A DNA stretch of 64,000 nt from Methylobacterium sp. E-065 (GTDB taxonomy: Bacteria; Pseudomonadota; Alphaproteobacteria; Rhizobiales; Beijerinckiaceae), in contig NZ_JAKSYD010000295.1 of the NCBI RefSeq assembly GCF_022829605.1, forward strand, positions 1 to 64,000, written 5' to 3'. Both the position numbers and the translations under genes were made by a program. Under the pieces are notes generated by a model. It ran no database searches. It saw nothing but the letters and a program-made list of their open reading frames with translations, and had not been told where the DNA came from. Every line of letters begins with the position of its first letter. Position 1 is the first letter of the stretch. Positions 17,089-26,658 of this stretch are shown here, piece after piece.

Positions 17089-17715
17089 GTGTACCAGCCG
17101 CCACACTTCAGGGAGGATGCTCTCGAAGCCCAGCACGCGCTGATCCGCGCCTATCCGCTCGGCCTCCTGATCACCGCCGGGCCGGGGGGCCTGATCGCCA
17201 ACCCGATCCCGTTCCTTATCGACGCCGGCGGGGAACACGGCATCCTGCGCGCGCATCTCGCGCGCGCCAACCCGCAGGGCGCAGAGCTCGCGGCGGTCGC
17301 CGAATGCCTCGTGGTGTTCCAGGGGCCGCAGGGCTACGTCACCCCGAGCTGGTACGCGAGCAAGCCGATTCATGGCCGCGTCGTGCCGACCTGGAACTAC
17401 GCCACCGTCCATGCCTGGGGCCGCCCGCGCGTGATCGAGGACGCGGCATGGTTGCGGCGCCAGATCGCCGATCTCACCGCGCTGCGGGAAGGATCGCGCG
17501 CCGAGCCCTGGGCGGTGTCCGACGCGCCGGAGCCGTTCGTGGCGGCGCAGGTTCGGGCGCTGATCGGTCTCGAGATCCCGATCACGCGTATCGAGGGGAA
17601 GTGGAAGATGAGCCAGAACAGGACCGAGCTTGACCGGGCGGGCGTCATCGCGGGATTCCAGGCCGCGGGCGAGGCGGAACTCGCCGAACTGGTCGCCGAG
17701 CGGAGCCGGTCATGA
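17089..17715 (+). CDS. PaiB-like FMN-binding protein
   Basis: The 208-residue product matches the FMN_bind_2/PaiB family: MYQPPHFREDALEAQHALI at the N terminus, then ANPIPFLID, YVTPSWYASK and VVPTWNYATVHAWG, where flavin contacts cluster. PaiB of Bacillus was described as a negative transcription regulator; most homologues are flavin proteins of unknown substrate. The GTG start has a strong AGGAGGAG upstream. It overlaps the next gene by four bases and is probably under control of the divergent MocR regulator. Confidence 0.88.
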   Translation: MYQPPHFREDALEAQHALIRAYPLGLLITAGPGGLIANPIPFLIDAGGEHGILRAHLARANPQGAELAAVAECLVVFQGPQGYVTPSWYASKPIHGRVVPTWNYATVHAWGRPRVIEDAAWLRRQIADLTALREGSRAEPWAVSDAPEPFVAAQVRALIGLEIPITRIEGKWKMSQNRTELDRAGVIAGFQAAGEAELAELVAERSRS

Positions 17716-18428
17716 GCGCACGCGTCGACGATTTCGGTCAGCCGATCGGACCGGCTCTGCCGGACTGGACGCCGCGTCCGCACCCGCCCCGGACGCCGAT
17801 GGAGGGCCGCACCTGCCGGGTCGTACCCCTCGACGCCGAGGCCCACGCGGCCGGCCTGTTCGCAGCCTACAGCGCAGCGCCCGATCGGCGGACGTGGACT
17901 TATCTCTCCGACGAGATGCCCGAGAGCGAGGCAGCGTTCCGGGAGCGTCTCGAAGCCAGGGCGGCGAGCCGGGATCCGCTGTTCCAGGCGATCCTCGACC
18001 GCGAGAGCGGCGAGCCCCTAGGCATCGCCGCGTATCTGCGAATCGATCCGGCCAACGGCGTGATCGAGGTCGGGCACCTCCATTATGGGCCGCGCCTGCA
18101 GCGCAGCCCGGCCTCGACCGAAGCCATGGCGCTGATGATGGCGCGCGCCTTCGACGAGCTCGGCTACCGCCGCTACGAGTGGAAGTGCGACAGCCTCAAC
18201 GCCCCGTCCCGGGCGGCGGCCCTGCGCCTGGGTTTCACCTTTGAGGGCATTTTCCGGAATGCCACCGTGGTGAAGGGTCGCTCGCGCGACACGGCGTGGT
18301 TCTCGATCACCGACGCGGACTGGCCGAAGGTCCGCGCCGGCTTCGAAGCATGGCTCGATCCCGTGAATTTCGACGCCGAGGGCCGCCAGCGGCGCGGGCT
18401 TGCCGCATTGCGCGGTGCGGCTGGCTGA
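17712..18428 (+). CDS. GNAT-family N-acetyltransferase (RimJ/RimL type)
   Basis: The 238-residue protein resembles the RimJ/RimL branch. It has RVVPLDAEAHAAGLFAAYS near the N terminus, an acceptor domain with IGVIEVGHLHYGP-like strand residues, and the acetyl-CoA part around RYEWKCDSLNAPSRAAALRL followed by FEGIFRNATVVKGRSRDT. It would transfer an acetyl group to an amine. The start overlaps the paiB stop (ATGA). A paiB-acetyltransferase pair is reminiscent of paiA-paiB, although paiA is a different GNAT branch. Confidence 0.88.
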   Translation: MSARVDDFGQPIGPALPDWTPRPHPPRTPMEGRTCRVVPLDAEAHAAGLFAAYSAAPDRRTWTYLSDEMPESEAAFRERLEARAASRDPLFQAILDRESGEPLGIAAYLRIDPANGVIEVGHLHYGPRLQRSPASTEAMALMMARAFDELGYRRYEWKCDSLNAPSRAAALRLGFTFEGIFRNATVVKGRSRDTAWFSITDADWPKVRAGFEAWLDPVNFDAEGRQRRGLAALRGAAG

Positions 18429-18728
18429 GGGCACCCGTCCGGCGCAGCCACGGCGGACGCGTCGAGGCTGCCTGGGACGCGCCACGAACGGCGTCCCGGT
18501 CGATCGGAGTAAGTCGATCCTGCCAGGGAGCATGATGTAACCGACCGAGAAACCCGATCGGCTCCGGTGGAGAGCGGCGCGCACCGCAATGCAGACCGGT
18601 TCAAGACACATTGCGAAGTTGTCGATCTTATCGCCATACTCTGAAACTCCGAGTCTGCGCGCGAAAAAACAGGACCTTGTTCGCACAACTCTGGAAAATT
18701 GATCTATAAGCGACAGGGAATACAGAGC

Positions 18729-20825
18729 ATGCGCGCGCTCAATATCTCGCTCCGGACGAATCTCTTTGCGGTCGTTGGGTTCCTCGGCCTCGCGCTCATC
18801 GCCGATGTCGCGGTGCGGGCGTGGCATGCGTGGGAGGTCGTGGCCGCGTCTGAAATCGCCAAGCTCGATGCCGTCGCGGACAAAGCCGTCTTGAACGCAT
18901 TGCAGGCCCTTCGCTTCGAGCGGGGCAACAGCCTTTCCGGCCTCAAGGCGAGTACCGGGGAGGCCCGGACAGTCATCGAGCGGATCGCCAAGGTCCGCTC
19001 GGAAGTCGATGCGACGATGCGGGAGATCGGTTTGCAGGCGGCCGGGTTCGCCGACCCCGAACTCACGAAGGCCGCGGCAGAGACACACTCCGAGTATCGG
19101 GCGCTCGTCGCGCTGCGTCCGGCGATCGACCATGCGTTGGCCCGCACGGAAGACCGGGATGATGCGCTGGCGGAGCGCTGGGCGACGCAAGCGGACCGCC
19201 TGCTGGCGACGCTCGATCGTCTCTCAGTCGGCCTGGGAGACCGGATCCAGCGGATCGCGCCCGAAACCGGCTCCCTCGTGGCGATCAAGAACGCGGCGTG
19301 GCACGCCCGCTCCGCAGTCGGATCGGCCTATGCCACGCTCACGCAGGCGGTCGCCGGCCGGAAGCCCCTGTCGGCAGCCGAGGCGGAATCCATGGCGGCG
19401 AACCTGGGAAAGGCCGACGCCTTCTGGTCTTCCGTCCAAGAGCGCCTTCACCGGCCGGACGTGCCGGATCTGATCCGGCAGAACGTTGCCGTGGCGCAGG
19501 CGCGCATGTTCTCCGCCGAGAACGCCCAGTTCAGACACGCTGTCCGCGAGGGTCTAGTCGGCGGGGCGATGCCGATTTCCCTGGCCGACCTCCAGGCGGA
19601 CAACGGCGTCCGCCAGCGCACGGTCCTGACCGTCGCGACGAGTGCGATGGATCAGGTCGTAGCCGCGACGGAAACCGCGGTCGAACGGGCGCGGCGGCTC
19701 ATGACAGCGATGTCGGCCGTCATCGGGGCGGCGTTGCTCGTGGTCCTGGGGGGCCTGGCGATCACGCAGTTCCGCGTCGTCCGGCCGCTCACCGCCATGC
19801 AGGGGACGATGTCCAGGCTCGGGGCCGGTGATCTGGACGTCCGGATCCCGAGCTTGAACCGCCGCGATGAGATCGGCGTGATGGCGGCGGCCATGCAGGT
19901 ATTCAAGGACAACCTGATCCGCACCCGCGCGCTCGAGGCGGAGACCGCCCAGGCGCGGCTGGCCGCCGAGGAGCAGCGCAGGACCGTCATGCGGCAGATG
20001 GCCGACGGCTTCGAGCGGGCGGTCGGCAGCATCATCGACCTCGTCTCGGCGTCGGCCACCGAATTGCAGGCCACCGCCCAGACCATGAGCGCCACCGCGG
20101 CCCAGACGGCCGACCAATCCACCACCGTGGCGGCCGCCGCCGAGCAGGCCGCCAGCAACGTCAGCACCGTGGCGGCGGCGGCCGAGGAACTGGGCTCCTC
20201 GGTTCTTGAGATCGGCCGACAGGTGCAGGGCTCCGCGGAACTCGCGCAGGCGACGGCTTCGGAGGCCGATCGGACCACCGCGCTGGTGCAGGAGCTGAGT
20301 GGGGCGGTCGCGCGCATCGGCGATGTGGTCGGGCTGATCGCCTCGATCGCGAGCCAAACCAACCTCCTGGCGCTCAACGCCACGATCGAGGCGGCCCGGG
20401 CCGGTGCCGCCGGCCGCGGTTTTGCGGTGGTCGCCTCGGAGGTCAAGGCGCTCGCCGAGCAGACCGCCAAGGCCACCGATGAGATCTCCGGGCAGATCAC
20501 GCGGGTCCAGGCCTCGACCGGCCAGGCGGTGACGGCGATCGGGGTGATCACCGGGCGGATCCAGGATCTCAGCGGGGTGGCGACCACGATCGCCGCGGCG
20601 GTAGAGCAACAGGGCTCGGCGACCCAGGAGATCGTGCGCAACGTCACCCAGGCGGCGCAGGGCACTGGCGCGGTGAGGAGCAACGTCGCGGGCGTGGCGG
20701 ATGCCGCCGAGGAGACGGGGGCGGCGGCGAGCCAGGTCCTCGGGGCGGCCTCCGAACTCTCGCGCCAGTCCGAGCACCTCTCCGCGGAGGTCGATCGCTT
20801 CCTCACGACGGTGCGGGCCGCGTAG
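18729..20825 (+). CDS. Methyl-accepting chemotaxis protein
   Basis: The 698-residue receptor has a first membrane helix at about residues 11-31 and an all-helical periplasmic sensor of about 290 residues. The second helix (LMTAMSAVIGAALLVVLGG) begins near residue 325, followed by a HAMP domain. A long signalling coiled coil carries the hairpin tip IASQTNLLALNATIEAARAG near residues 540-560. The tip binds CheA/CheW. The ATG at 18729 fits a signal-anchor N terminus better than the upstream TTG. No chemotaxis genes are nearby, as is usual for orphan receptors. Confidence 0.94.
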   Translation: MRALNISLRTNLFAVVGFLGLALIADVAVRAWHAWEVVAASEIAKLDAVADKAVLNALQALRFERGNSLSGLKASTGEARTVIERIAKVRSEVDATMREIGLQAAGFADPELTKAAAETHSEYRALVALRPAIDHALARTEDRDDALAERWATQADRLLATLDRLSVGLGDRIQRIAPETGSLVAIKNAAWHARSAVGSAYATLTQAVAGRKPLSAAEAESMAANLGKADAFWSSVQERLHRPDVPDLIRQNVAVAQARMFSAENAQFRHAVREGLVGGAMPISLADLQADNGVRQRTVLTVATSAMDQVVAATETAVERARRLMTAMSAVIGAALLVVLGGLAITQFRVVRPLTAMQGTMSRLGAGDLDVRIPSLNRRDEIGVMAAAMQVFKDNLIRTRALEAETAQARLAAEEQRRTVMRQMADGFERAVGSIIDLVSASATELQATAQTMSATAAQTADQSTTVAAAAEQAASNVSTVAAAAEELGSSVLEIGRQVQGSAELAQATASEADRTTALVQELSGAVARIGDVVGLIASIASQTNLLALNATIEAARAGAAGRGFAVVASEVKALAEQTAKATDEISGQITRVQASTGQAVTAIGVITGRIQDLSGVATTIAAAVEQQGSATQEIVRNVTQAAQGTGAVRSNVAGVADAAEETGAAASQVLGAASELSRQSEHLSAEVDRFLTTVRAA

Positions 20826-20906
20826 GCCGACGGAACGCCCCTCGCGCGTCTCAGGCTGCCCCCGCGTCCGCCACGCTGCGCCGTTTCACCGTGCGCCGGC
20901 CGGACC

Positions 20907-22466
20907 TCAGCCCCGCCCGGCCGATCCGCCGCCCAGAAACGCGTCGGCGGTGCGCAGGCTCAGCGCCATGATAGTCAGCGCCGGGTTGGCAGCCAGCGAA
21001 CTCGGGAAGGTCGAGCCGTCGCAGATCCACAAATTGTCGATGTCGAAGCTGCGGCCCTGCGGATCGACCACGGCGCTCGACCCATCGCGGCCCATCCGGC
21101 AGGTACCCAGCGTGTGCGCGACGCGCTCCAGCACCCAGATGTCGTCGGCGCCGGCCTGTTCCCACAGGTCACGCATCACCTGCGTGGCGTGGGCGTTGAG
21201 GCGGTTCTCGTTGGTGCCGTAGCCGAAGCTGATCTGGGGCTTGCGCATCCCGCGCGCGTCGGTTTCGTCGGAGAGCGTCAGCACGTTGGCGTCGCAGGGC
21301 AGCGTCTCGCCGTTGATGCCGATGCCGGCGAGGTTGTTGTAGCGGTCGAGATAGTCGAGGAGCGGCTTGCCCCACAGGCCGCGCCCACGCGCCACCGCGT
21401 TGCCGAAGGTCACCGGCACCACGCCGAGGCTCTGGATCAGGTAGCCGCCGGCGAAATCCGACCCCGCGCGGATGAAGTCCTCGGTGATGAGCGACGAGGG
21501 ATAGCCGCGGTTCATCCGCACCTCGTGCGGGAAGGTGCCCCAGACCTGCGTCGCCACATGGCCCATGTAGTTCCGGCCGATCTGGTCGCTGGAATTGGCC
21601 AGCCCGCAATGCAGCAGCAGCCGCGGCGTCTCGACGGCGCCGGCGCAGAGGAAGACCGTGGCGCAACGCTGGCGCCGATCCTGGCCGTCCTGCCGGTAGA
21701 CCACGGCGGTGATGCGCCCGTCCGTGCCGCGCTCCAGGCCGTGCACGAAGGCCTCGGCCCGGATCTCCGCACCGCGGGCCAGCGCCATCGGCAGGTAGGT
21801 GACATCCATGCTGGCCTTGGCGCCGTTGCGGCAGCCCTGGTGGCAGTAGCCGCAATTGATGCAGGCGCCGCGGTGGGGTCCGTCCTCGGACTGGAAGTCC
21901 CTCGAGACCACGGCCGCAGGCGCATCGGCCCAGCGGATGCCCCGGGCTTCGCAGGCCTGCGCCATGATCTGCGCGGGGCCGTTGCGCGGCACCGGGGGCA
22001 GGGGATAGCGCCGGTCGGCATCCCACGGATAGCTCTGCGCCCCCGAGACGCCGATGAAGCGCTCGACGCGCTCGTAATACGGCAGCAGGTCGTCGTAGCC
22101 GAGGGGCCAGTCGACGCCCTCGCCGGTCTCCGTGTGGAGCCGCAGGTCGCGGGCATCGGCCCGCGGCACGAAGGCACCCCAGTGCAGCGTCGAGCCGCCG
22201 ACGCCGGTGCCGCTGTTGTTGCCGCCGAAGGCCTCCGGCGTGGAGCCGCCGCTGAGGCGCTCATCCGTCCAGTAGATCTCGTCGGCCAGGGTCTCGTCGA
22301 AGGCGAAGCGCTCCGGTGTGAAGTTCGGTCCGGCCTCCAGGGCCACGACCTTCAGGCCCGCCGCGGCGAGGCGGGCGAGAAGCGGCGCGCCGCCCGCCCC
22401 GGTGCCGACGATCACGGCATCGACGACGTCATCCTCGCGGTAGGTCCGCATCCCCGCGAAGTTCAT
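20907..22466 (-). CDS. GMC-family FAD oxidoreductase with a four-Cys motif
   Basis: The 519-residue protein has the FAD-binding VIVGTGAGGAPLLARLAAAG near its start and the GMC signature around GGSTLHWGAF. C-terminal HTLGTCRMG and NPALTIMALSLRTAD complete the family pattern. A CxxCxxCxxxC motif (CINCGYCHQGC, Cys 202, 205, 208, 212) lies in the middle, as in gluconate dehydrogenase-type and long-chain alcohol-oxidising members. It has no Tat signal itself. Its start overlaps the stop of the upstream fusion gene by four bases, so the two products should act together. Confidence 0.92.
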   Translation of the reverse strand: MNFAGMRTYREDDVVDAVIVGTGAGGAPLLARLAAAGLKVVALEAGPNFTPERFAFDETLADEIYWTDERLSGGSTPEAFGGNNSGTGVGGSTLHWGAFVPRADARDLRLHTETGEGVDWPLGYDDLLPYYERVERFIGVSGAQSYPWDADRRYPLPPVPRNGPAQIMAQACEARGIRWADAPAAVVSRDFQSEDGPHRGACINCGYCHQGCRNGAKASMDVTYLPMALARGAEIRAEAFVHGLERGTDGRITAVVYRQDGQDRRQRCATVFLCAGAVETPRLLLHCGLANSSDQIGRNYMGHVATQVWGTFPHEVRMNRGYPSSLITEDFIRAGSDFAGGYLIQSLGVVPVTFGNAVARGRGLWGKPLLDYLDRYNNLAGIGINGETLPCDANVLTLSDETDARGMRKPQISFGYGTNENRLNAHATQVMRDLWEQAGADDIWVLERVAHTLGTCRMGRDGSSAVVDPQGRSFDIDNLWICDGSTFPSSLAANPALTIMALSLRTADAFLGGGSAGRG

Positions 22467-23887
22467 CGTGCAGTCTCCCCGTGTGACGGTCGTGGTTCCC
22501 AGGCCTCGGGCGTGTCGAGCCCGACCGCGTGGAAGCCGGGCAGGTCCGTGGCGATCGCATCAGGCCGGTCGCCGCCGGCGCCGATCCCCGAAAAACCGAT
22601 CCGCGCCAGGGCCGCCGGATGGCTGAGCCAGAGCCGGGCCGCGTCGCCGCGCAGGTCCTCGAACCAGAAGCGCATCCGGTCGGCGTCGAGCCGGCCGCCG
22701 AGCGTGTCCGGAACCGTCAGTTCGCCCCGCTGGCAGAGCGTCAGCAGCGCGTCCTGGTTGCCGGTGTCGAGGGCCACGAACGGGCGGCCGTGGGCCGTGC
22801 GTGCGGCAGCATCGAGGGTCCGCAGCGCGGCCCGATAGGCGTCCGGGTCGGCGGGCAGGGCCGAGAAGCGCCAGCCGTCGCCCTGTCCGGAGGCGAGGCG
22901 GCGGTCGATCCGTGCGGCCAGGTCGAGGCCGGCCTCGGGCAGGACCCGGGCGAGGGCGGCACGCAGGATCGCGAGTTCCACCGGGTCGATGGCCTCCGGC
23001 CGGTAGGCGGAATCATCCGGCTCGGCACGGGTGTTCAGTGCTTCGCGCAGCCGGCTGTTGACCCGCTCGGAGGCGATCAGCGTCGCGTAGGCGGCCGGAA
23101 CTTCGGGCGGGCCGGCGACGGGCGCCGCGTCCCGCGTGGCGAAATGCTCGCGCACCGACCCGGCCAGGAGGTCGGGGCGCTCCAGCGGCAGGAGATGGCC
23201 GACGCCATCGACGGTCACGCGGCGATGCTGCGCGAGATGGGGCGCCATCAGCGCCTGCTGCGCGTCCGCGCCGAGATCGGCATCCTCCGAACCGGCCAGG
23301 ATCAAGGCCGGCGTGCGCAGGACGCCGATGCGGCGGCACCAATCCTCCCGGGCACCGGACTCGAGCCAGGCCTTCCAGGCTTCCGGCGCGGCCCGGAGCA
23401 CATCGGCCACAGCCGCGTCCTCGATCGCGCGATCCAGGGTAGTCCCAACATTCTCGCGCACGAAGGCCCTGGCCTCCCGCGCCCGCGTCTCGGGATCCGC
23501 GTCGATCCAGGCCCCCATCCGGGTGCGGCGCTCCTCCGGGATCGGCTCGGGGCTCGGCGGCGAGCCGGACACCAGGATCAGGTCGGTGAGGCCGGCAAGA
23601 CCGGGCGCCCCGTCCTCGGAGCGGCGCGCCAGGGCCAGCGCCACCTTGGCCCCCATGCTGTGCCCCGCGATCCCGTAGGAAGCGGGTGCGCGGGCGCGGA
23701 TGGCCTCCGCTACGTGATCGGCCATTGCGTCGACCGAGAACCCGGTCATGCCGGCTTCCTCGCCGAAGCCCGGCAAGTCTATGGGTACGCATGTCACGAC
23801 GCCGTCGAGCGCCTCGGCGAGCCGCGCCCAACTTCGGGCAGACCCGCCGAGAAAGTGCAGGCAGAACAGGTATTCGGGTTCGGACAT
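22463..23887 (-). CDS. Fusion: alpha/beta hydrolase + gluconate 2-dehydrogenase subunit 3 domain
   Basis: The first ~255 of 474 residues form an alpha/beta hydrolase. It has the nucleophile elbow GHSMGAK (Ser77), an Asp region AGSEDADLG near 200, and His231 in VDGVGHLLPLE. From about residue 262 the sequence changes to a helical domain (YATLIASERVNSRLREALN, later WRFSALPADPDAYRAALRTL and FWFEDLRGDAARLWLSHPA) matching gluconate 2-dehydrogenase subunit 3. That subunit normally partners a GMC dehydrogenase, which is the next, overlapping gene. A hydrolase releasing a substrate for the dehydrogenase is a plausible coupling. No frameshift is needed for the fusion. Confidence 0.85.
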   Translation of the reverse strand: MSEPEYLFCLHFLGGSARSWARLAEALDGVVTCVPIDLPGFGEEAGMTGFSVDAMADHVAEAIRARAPASYGIAGHSMGAKVALALARRSEDGAPGLAGLTDLILVSGSPPSPEPIPEERRTRMGAWIDADPETRAREARAFVRENVGTTLDRAIEDAAVADVLRAAPEAWKAWLESGAREDWCRRIGVLRTPALILAGSEDADLGADAQQALMAPHLAQHRRVTVDGVGHLLPLERPDLLAGSVREHFATRDAAPVAGPPEVPAAYATLIASERVNSRLREALNTRAEPDDSAYRPEAIDPVELAILRAALARVLPEAGLDLAARIDRRLASGQGDGWRFSALPADPDAYRAALRTLDAAARTAHGRPFVALDTGNQDALLTLCQRGELTVPDTLGGRLDADRMRFWFEDLRGDAARLWLSHPAALARIGFSGIGAGGDRPDAIATDLPGFHAVGLDTPEAWEPRPSHGETAR

Positions 23888-24010
23888 CGCGAAGACATCG
23901 CGCGGGCCTGGAATGCTTCAAGCGTACGCGACGCCGCACGGCAAAACTCTTGGCCGGAGGTCCGTTGGCCGCGTTCCCGCGGCATGCGATCACCGCGCCA
24001 GGAGGACATC

Positions 24011-24766
24011 ATGACCGGGGATTCCGATCTGGCCTGGCGCGTGGATGAGGCCTGCCTCAACGCCTGGCCGAGCCCGCGCCAGATCCTGCTTGAGGGCTAT
24101 CTGCTGCGCGCCGCGGGCGGCCGGTCGAAGCGGCAGAACTCGGTCAATCCGATGCGCGGAAGCGGCGCCCCCGAGCCTGCTATCGCGGCAGCTTGCGCGC
24201 TCTACCGGAGCCTCGGCCAGCGCCCGATCTTCCGCATTCCCGCCATCGCGCCGCAGATGGAGCCGCTCCTCGCACACGGCGCCTACGCGGTCGTTGACGA
24301 GACCTGCACCCTGTACCGCACCCTCGACGGCGTGCCGGATACGCTCGACCCGTCCGGCACCGTCGCGACGGCGCCCGGCGCGGAGTGGCTGGCGCTTCGC
24401 GACGCGGTGAACCAGGCCGACGCCGCGGCCGCGCAGGTGTTTCGCGACACGGTCGCGGCCCTGATGCTGCCGCGGGTTTTCTCCAGCACGGCCGCGGAGG
24501 ACGGGATCGGGGCGATCGCCTTCGGGGTCCTCGACCGCGGGTTGCTGGTGATCGAGTCGGTTGCGACCCCCGCGCCCCTGCGCGGCCGCGGCCATGCCCG
24601 GCGCGCCGTGGGGGCGTTGCTCCGCTGGAGCCGGGCCCAGGGGGCCGAGGCCGCCTGCCTGCAGGTGGTAGCGGAGAACACCCCCGCGCGGGCGCTGTAT
24701 CGCAGCCTCGGATTCGAGCGCGAGTTGTACCGCTACCACTACCGGGTCGGGCCAGAGCCGGGCTGA
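24011..24766 (+). CDS. GNAT-family N-acetyltransferase
   Basis: The 251-residue protein has an N-terminal non-catalytic half (ACLNAWPSPRQILLEGYLLR) and a C-terminal GNAT fold. The pyrophosphate loop is VATPAPLRGRGHARRAVGAL, followed by CLQVVAENTPARALYRSLGF. A GGAGG ribosome-binding site precedes the ATG. It is divergent from the hydrolase-fusion gene. The substrate is unknown. Confidence 0.9.
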   Translation: MTGDSDLAWRVDEACLNAWPSPRQILLEGYLLRAAGGRSKRQNSVNPMRGSGAPEPAIAAACALYRSLGQRPIFRIPAIAPQMEPLLAHGAYAVVDETCTLYRTLDGVPDTLDPSGTVATAPGAEWLALRDAVNQADAAAAQVFRDTVAALMLPRVFSSTAAEDGIGAIAFGVLDRGLLVIESVATPAPLRGRGHARRAVGALLRWSRAQGAEAACLQVVAENTPARALYRSLGFERELYRYHYRVGPEPG

Positions 24767-24917
24767 ACGGGTGCCGCGCGGGCTGGCCTGCACGTCTTCG
24801 AGAGGGCGTTTTACCGTCGTTGTATCATTAATCGGGTCGCCTCTGCCGGCTTCGCCCGCACAGCGACGGGACGACCGGGTGGATTGCAGCGATGCGTTCC
24901 TTCAACCCGCCACCCTG

Positions 24918-26606
24918 TCAGGCGTCGAACAGCGAGCCCTGCCGCACCGGGCTGGCCGGCTTCGCGCTACGCCGTTCCGTCGGGCGAGAAGAGGTTGAGG
25001 TCGGCCGCGCGCCAGCCCGGCGCTTGGGCGAGTCGTCCGGATCCCGCTCCCCCTCCGGCACGACGGCGACAGTCCCGTCCGAAAACTGCAGACTGAGACG
25101 CGTGGCGGCGGCAGCCTCGGCGGCGCGGCGCATCGGCAGGCCGGCGGCGTCCCGGACCAGCACGTAACCCCGTTCGAGCACGGCATGGTAGCTGAGCGAG
25201 CCGAGGAGCCCGGCCAGCCCCTCCAGGCGATCCCGGCGCCGCTCGATCCCGCGCGCGCCGGCCTGGGCCAGGCGGTCGGACAGGGCGAGCAGCCGGTCGG
25301 TCCGGCGCGCCTGCAGGGCGCGGGCCCGCTCCAGGCTCGCGTCGCGGGCGACGACAAGGCGGCGCCCGAGTTGGACCAGCGCCTCGCCCTTGCGCTGCAC
25401 GTCGTTGCGCAGGGCGTGGAGCGGCCGGTGATCGATCCGCGCCAACCGGGCGCGGGCATTGGCCAGCGCCACATCGGGCGAACGCCGCGCCATCCGGTCG
25501 AGCAGGAGCTGGAGCCGTGCCCGATGCCGGCTTGCACCCGCGGCCAGGGCCGGCGCGAGGCGCGCCTCCGCGAGATCGAGCCGCTGACGCTTGGCCGCCA
25601 GCAGGGCATCGGCGCTCGGCAAGGCCCGCCCCAGCGCCCGCAAGTCCACCCGGTCGCGCTCGATCCGGCGCCCGACCGCGCCGAACGCACGAGCGGAGAG
25701 ATCCGCCACCGTGGCGATCAGTTCGGCCCGGACCGGCACCGCCATCTCGGCGGCCCCGGTCGGGGTCGGGGCGCGGCGATCGGACACGTAATCGATCAGC
25801 GTGGTGTCGGTCTCGTGACCCACCGCCGAGATCAGCGGGATCGCGCTCTCGAAGGCGGCGCGGACCACGCATTCCTCGTTGAACGCCCAGAGATCCTCGA
25901 TCGAGCCTCCGCCGCGGGCGACGATCAGCACGTCCGGGCGCGGGATCGAGCCGCCGGGCTTCAGGGCGTTGAAGCCGCGGATCGCGGCGGCGACCTCCTC
26001 GGCCGCGCCGTCGCCCTGAACCCGCACCGGCCAGACCAGGACGGGGCGCGGGAAGCGATCTTCCAACCGGTGGAGGATGTCCCGGATCACCGCGCCGGTG
26101 GGCGAGGTGACGACGCCGACGACGCGCGGCAGGTAGGGGATCGCGCGCTTGTGCTCGGGCGCGAACAGCCCCTCGGCGGCAAGCTGCTTCTTGCGCTCCT
26201 CCAGCAAAGCCATCCAGGCGCCGAGGCCCGCCGGCTCCAGGCTCTCGACCACGATCTGGTACGACGATTTGCCCGCGAAGGTGGTGATGCGCCCGGTGGC
26301 GATCACCTCCAGCCCCTCCTGGGGCCGCTGGCGCAGGCGCCCGAACACGCCCTTCCAGACCACCGCATCGATGCGCGCCTGCCCGTCCTTCAGCGAGAAG
26401 TAGGCATGGCCCGAGCCGTGCTGCCCGCGATAGCCCGAGATCTCGCCGCGCAGGCGCACATGGCCGAACGCGTCTTCGAGGGTGCGCTTCAGCGCGCCCG
26501 CGAGGTCGCCCACCGACCATTCGGGCTGGTTCGCATTCAGCACGCTGGTCGGCGGGATGTCCGTCGCGGGCGGGGCGGCGGGGCGCGGGGGTGGAACGAG
26601 GGGCAT
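24918..26606 (-). CDS. xseA: Exodeoxyribonuclease VII large subunit
   Basis: The 562-residue product has the N-terminal OB fold (VGDLAGALKRTLEDAFGHVR and LRGEISGYRGQHGSGHAYFS). The catalytic domain has VVTSPTGAVIRDILHRLEDR, VLIVARGGGSIEDLWAFNEE and VGHETDTTLIDYVSDRRAPT. A long helical region and a C-terminal VRQGSLFDA tail follow. XseA with XseB degrades single-stranded DNA in repair. No xseB is in this window. The C-terminal extension is somewhat longer and basic compared with E. coli (456 aa). It lies 52 bp downstream of an MFS gene on the same strand. Confidence 0.96.
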   Translation of the reverse strand: MPLVPPPRPAAPPATDIPPTSVLNANQPEWSVGDLAGALKRTLEDAFGHVRLRGEISGYRGQHGSGHAYFSLKDGQARIDAVVWKGVFGRLRQRPQEGLEVIATGRITTFAGKSSYQIVVESLEPAGLGAWMALLEERKKQLAAEGLFAPEHKRAIPYLPRVVGVVTSPTGAVIRDILHRLEDRFPRPVLVWPVRVQGDGAAEEVAAAIRGFNALKPGGSIPRPDVLIVARGGGSIEDLWAFNEECVVRAAFESAIPLISAVGHETDTTLIDYVSDRRAPTPTGAAEMAVPVRAELIATVADLSARAFGAVGRRIERDRVDLRALGRALPSADALLAAKRQRLDLAEARLAPALAAGASRHRARLQLLLDRMARRSPDVALANARARLARIDHRPLHALRNDVQRKGEALVQLGRRLVVARDASLERARALQARRTDRLLALSDRLAQAGARGIERRRDRLEGLAGLLGSLSYHAVLERGYVLVRDAAGLPMRRAAEAAAATRLSLQFSDGTVAVVPEGERDPDDSPKRRAGARPTSTSSRPTERRSAKPASPVRQGSLFDA

Positions 26607-26658
26607 GGTGGGAGGCTAATGCATGAGGCCGCGGCACGGAAGCATCCAGGCTCGCCGC

